64,000 nt of DNA. Source: Actinotignum schaalii_C. Its GTDB lineage: Bacteria > Actinomycetota > Actinomycetes > Actinomycetales > Actinomycetaceae. The position numbers were made by a program, and so were the translations under genes. A model generated the notes under the pieces. The model made no database searches, was not told the DNA's origin, and saw nothing but the letters and a program-made list of their open reading frames with translations. Location of the stretch: contig NZ_JAWUEL010000008.1 of the NCBI RefSeq assembly GCF_034119425.1, positions 1-64,000 of the forward strand. The letters run 5' to 3'. How positions within the stretch are numbered: position 1 is the stretch's first letter; each line of letters starts with the position of its first letter. Below are positions 61,190 through 64,000 of the stretch, piece after piece.

Positions 61190-61423
61190 GTGAGACCTTT
61201 CCCTAGTGTTATCAACGAATGCCGAAAACCGGCACGGGGTATCCACCCCAAAGAGCTATTTAGCGGAACGCACCCCACCCACTTTTTGTTCCCCACCCTC
61301 CCTAAGGTGCCGATCATCACATAGCATTCTTATGCTCGGGGACTATAGTTCGCCCACTTTCCGCCGGTATGAACTTCCCGCCAGCGCGAATACCATCTTC
61401 ACGCACGTAGCTACGTAGGTTCT
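61190..61423 (-). promoter_or_regulatory. sigA upstream region
   Basis: 234 bp without a gene, between sigA and the end of the DUF4192 gene. On the minus strand a TATAGT box (near 61343-61348) and a short agcat-aaga-atgct hairpin (61325-61338) are visible, but I cannot match a complete promoter. The leader would be about 150 nt. Confidence 0.35.
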
Positions 61424-62710
61424 TTAGGCTGCTTGGCTACCCGGCCCATATCGATCCGCGGCTTCCGGCTCACTAGCTGCCAAACCGCAGGGCGTGACCT
61501 CGTCACCGGCACCGTCACTATCCACTTCCCCTTGATCGCCACTATCAGCTGTGGCGCGTGAACACCTCTCACCTCCGTTCGGGCCTAGCAACCAGGGAGG
61601 CAATGCGTTCCATTCGGCCGCATCTTTGAGCATGCGCGCCAAGCGCGAGCCGGGATTGATTTCCAGGGCTTCTTGAGCGCGCAGCGCGGTCATGGAATTT
61701 TGCCCCACCCACCAGGCTAAATACGCCGAGCACGCGTAGGGAACCTCCACTCCTTCCGGAGCCAGCCGGGCTAATTCATCCAGAAGAGCCATCATTCCCA
61801 AAGCGCGCACAATATTGGGACGCTCCCCCACCCCGGTAGCAAAACCCACCGCGGGATCAACTGATGACATCGGTAGCAGCGGATCATGCTCAAGGGAGAC
61901 CTGCAAGATTTTATCCCGAATAGGGATGCGTAAGAGCCCGGCCAAGGCTCGCCCCGCTTCGCGGGTGGTGATGCGCGGTGGGCCGGCTTGGCGGCGGCGC
62001 GCCACCCGAGCAAGGAGCATATCCCAATGCTCTTCCAGTGCAGTGACTTCCTCCCCGCGCGCTTCTTCCAAGGCTACGGCGGTATTACGCTTCCGAGTGG
62101 GGCTGGCCTTGACGATATCCCGGCGCGGTTCTTCTTCCAGAGGCGCCGAACCCTTGTAAACGAGAGCAGCCGCCGCCTCGGTAGATTCCAATTCTTCCCA
62201 GCGGCAAAATGTTTCTTCTCCCATATCCATAAACCCTTCGTTATCGGCAATAAAAAAATCACAACTCCACGCATCGCGAGTGCCCGGGTCACCGTCCCAG
62301 AGCCGGGAAAGAGCAGCGCAGAGCAGTTCCAGTAGGGCCAGCACCGAAGCAAATTCGCGGGTGTGAGCGAAGCGAATAAAACTTGGACAGTAGACCACCG
62401 CCACGCAGCTGAACATTCTGCAGGCAGCTACCGTGTCAGTTATTTGCCGGGCAACATAGGGCGAGATAGGGCCGGCACGCAGATCTACCCGAATGAGTGG
62501 CGTTTCACCCCCGGCCACGGCAACTTCCGGACGCTGCGAAGATTCCAGCGAACCGAACCATTGCGGTAGTTCCTCACCCTCCGGGCCCACGGCCCGATGC
62601 AATTCCGGGCTTCCCCCGAAGAGTACGAAGTGGTGGCGCGGGTGATAGCCCAGCAGATGGGGAATAACAGCGAGGGCATCGCGCGGATGATGAAGTGTGA
62701 TTGTGTCCAT
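61424..62710 (-). CDS. DUF4192 family protein
   Basis: A 428-residue actinobacterial protein of unknown function. It starts with I-T-L-H-H-P-R-D-A-L-A-V-I-P-H-L-L-G-Y-H-P, the DUF4192 opening, and contains the family-like A-Y-L-A-W-W-V-G-Q segment near residue 335. The tail (about 370-428) is Gly/Asp/Glu rich and looks disordered. I use ATG 62710, because the longer frame overlaps the divergent promoter of the prenyl synthase. Location near sigA is common. No enzymatic motif is visible. Confidence 0.87.
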   Translation of the reverse strand: MDTITLHHPRDALAVIPHLLGYHPRHHFVLFGGSPELHRAVGPEGEELPQWFGSLESSQRPEVAVAGGETPLIRVDLRAGPISPYVARQITDTVAACRMFSCVAVVYCPSFIRFAHTREFASVLALLELLCAALSRLWDGDPGTRDAWSCDFFIADNEGFMDMGEETFCRWEELESTEAAAALVYKGSAPLEEEPRRDIVKASPTRKRNTAVALEEARGEEVTALEEHWDMLLARVARRRQAGPPRITTREAGRALAGLLRIPIRDKILQVSLEHDPLLPMSSVDPAVGFATGVGERPNIVRALGMMALLDELARLAPEGVEVPYACSAYLAWWVGQNSMTALRAQEALEINPGSRLARMLKDAAEWNALPPWLLGPNGGERCSRATADSGDQGEVDSDGAGDEVTPCGLAASEPEAADRYGPGSQAA

Positions 62711-62816
62711 AGGGCTAGATAACCAGCTTCGGCAACCGCGTGCTCGCGAGTGCCGGTACCCTGTGGATGGGGCGCGCACCTCACGGATCTGTGGATAAAG
62801 AAGCGGAGCAGGAGCA

Positions 62817-63857
62817 ATGGAGTGGAGCACTCGCGATTTCACCAACGGGGTTGATAGCCGTATTGAGGCGCGTTTGGATTCGCTGCGCCGCTGGAATCAG
62901 CCCGAGGTGGAGGATTTCATTGATACTGTTACCGCGCTAGCGTCCGGCGGTAAGCGGACACGGGCGCGGTTGGTGCGGGCCGGGATGCTGGCCACTCTTC
63001 CGGAGTCTACTTGCCCGGATATGGTGGCGGCGGTGCGTATGGGCGCGGCCGTGGAGCTTTTCCAGCTCGCGGCCCTTATTCACGACGATATTATTGACGC
63101 TTCTGCCACCCGCCGCGGGGTCCCCACGGTACATGCGGAGCTGGAGAATTATCACCGCGTATCCGGTTGGGATGGTTCCCCCGAGCGCTACGGTTTCCGC
63201 TCCGGTTTGATTGTGGGCGATGCTGTTCTGGCGCTGGCGTCTCAGGAAGCGGTGAGCGCCGGGCGTAGTGCTCCCCTCGAGCCGTTTTTCACCATGTGCG
63301 AGGACGTGGGCATCGGTCAGTTCCTCGATATCCGCTGCGAATATGCCCGCGGGGCTACCCGGGAGGATATCAGCGCGATTATCACCCATAAAACGGTGTC
63401 GTATTCCGCGCTCTTCCCCCTGCTTATCGGGGCTGCGCTCGCTGAGTCGCCCAGGCCGGAAACAATCGCAGATTTGCGGGCTTTCGCCACACCTTTCGGT
63501 GAGGCTTTCCAATTGCGCGACGATATCCTCGGAATTTTCGGGGATCCAGCTGTCACGGGTAAACCTGCCGGCGATGACCTCACCGAAGGGAAAAACACCT
63601 TCCTCTTCCTCGAAACGCTGGAGCGGGTTAGCGAGGTGGATGCCCGGTGGTTGCGGTCCTTGCGTGGGAAGCCTTTGGAGGGCGACGACGTCGCTCGCGC
63701 TCGGGCTCTCATGGAGGACTCTGGAGCGCGGGCTCACGTGGAAAACATGATTCGCCACCGTGAGGATAGTGCACGAGCTATCTTGCCGCGCCTGAATGAT
63801 GCCGCCCGCGACAGCTTAGGGGAACTCCTCCAGCGTCTGCGCTCGCGCACCCACTAG
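62817..63857 (+). CDS. trans-polyprenyl diphosphate synthase
   Basis: Condenses isopentenyl diphosphate with allylic diphosphates to a longer prenyl chain, for quinones or carotenoid-type products. The 346 residues have G-K-R-T-R near residue 43, the first aspartate-rich motif I-H-D-D-I-I-D (about 83-89) and the second Q-L-R-D-D-I-L-G (about 226-233), both complete. Product length (geranylgeranyl or longer) cannot be read reliably. A GGAG lies just upstream of the ATG. Confidence 0.92.
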   Translation: MEWSTRDFTNGVDSRIEARLDSLRRWNQPEVEDFIDTVTALASGGKRTRARLVRAGMLATLPESTCPDMVAAVRMGAAVELFQLAALIHDDIIDASATRRGVPTVHAELENYHRVSGWDGSPERYGFRSGLIVGDAVLALASQEAVSAGRSAPLEPFFTMCEDVGIGQFLDIRCEYARGATREDISAIITHKTVSYSALFPLLIGAALAESPRPETIADLRAFATPFGEAFQLRDDILGIFGDPAVTGKPAGDDLTEGKNTFLFLETLERVSEVDARWLRSLRGKPLEGDDVARARALMEDSGARAHVENMIRHREDSARAILPRLNDAARDSLGELLQRLRSRTH

Positions 63858-63907
63858 GTCCGGCGGCCCCTGCCAAGGTGGCCCGCACCAAGGTGGGCAA
63901 CCACGAG

Positions 63908-64000
63908 CTAAAAAGCCAGGCCGGCGATGACGCGTCGAACCGCGTGGGTGTGCCCGGCGATGAGTGCACCCAACGGGGTATCACGTAGTTCCGGTTCGAA
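63908..64000 (-). CDS. C-terminal end of an unidentified gene, cut by the window edge
   Basis: A leftward frame is open for 30 codons from the window edge to TAG at 63908-63910. It ends R-R-V-I-A-G-L-A-F and contains A-G-H-T-H-A-V. It is convergent with the prenyl synthase gene (50 bp gap). I do not recognise the family, and 30 codons are too few to prove coding. Confidence 0.4.
   Translation of the reverse strand, partial: FEPELRDTPLGALIAGHTHAVRRVIAGLAF

Noticed and set aside
60321..61193. A long rightward reading frame opposite sigA
   Set aside because: It is the antisense shadow of the Lys/Ala/Ser-rich sigA extension; its translation is Ser/Ala/Val/Phe low complexity with no family features, while sigA is unmistakable.

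Overview
The window looks like a chromosomal segment of a moderately high-GC actinobacterium. Four things point there: GTG starts and 1-4 bp stop/start overlaps are common; several start codons sit 4-7 nt from a TANNNT box with no ribosome binding site (leaderless style); many genes belong to actinobacteria-restricted families (PimA/PatA/PgsA, SepH, DUF3000, DUF3159, DUF3710, DUF4192, DUF4193, DUF7455, CeoB/CeoC-type TrkA); and gene order follows the mycobacterial pimA-thrS, ruv-sec-rel-hisS and ceoBC-sigA neighbourhoods. Member families and the reduced arginine locus fit an Actinomycetaceae-like organism, but I cannot name the genus from sequence alone.

Layout. 0.2-7.8 kb: tyrS, argH, a nitroreductase divergent from a DHA2-type MFS transporter, then argR-argG with two ARG-like operators. 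7.8-13.3 kb: an overlapping pair of dynamin-like membrane GTPases, hisS and a metallo-beta-lactamase-fold hydrolase. 13.4-15.3 kb: a DUF349 gene, a strong terminator and an orphan gene with an AbiEi-like motif. 15.4-30.6 kb: a leftward, mostly overlapping gene train, thrS-pgsA-patA-pimA-membrane protein-NUDIX-yebC-ruvCAB-yajC-secD-secF-apt-rel, joining phosphatidylinositol mannoside synthesis, Holliday-junction processing, Sec export and the stringent response. 30.9-33.2 kb: dps, a 1.06-kb gene-poor stretch full of repeats, and six tRNA genes with Val(GAC) and Gly(GCC) each duplicated. 33.2-39.9 kb: glgX-treY-treZ, which makes trehalose from glycogen. 39.9-42.9 kb: a FemABX-type transferase, DUF3000 and RNase D. 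42.9-49.5 kb: a TRAM RNA methyltransferase and an APC permease divergent from two TrkA proteins (a probable potassium module), then DUF3159, OB-fold, DUF3710 and DUF4193 proteins. 49.7-58.6 kb: sepH, a phosphodiesterase-like protein, parC, a double-GNAT protein, parE and a DUF7455 protein. 58.6-64 kb: a DnaQ-like exonuclease overlapping tail-to-tail with sigA, a DUF4192 protein, a polyprenyl synthase and the end of one further gene.

Most of the window is conserved housekeeping content. The least explained parts are two gene-poor stretches, 31337-32396 and 58029-58374. They share an 88-bp repeat about 77% identical by hand count. The second also holds a 10-bp-period tandem array and a LexA-box-like palindrome against the -10 element of parE. 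I found no phage, transposase, restriction system, CRISPR array or toxin operon.
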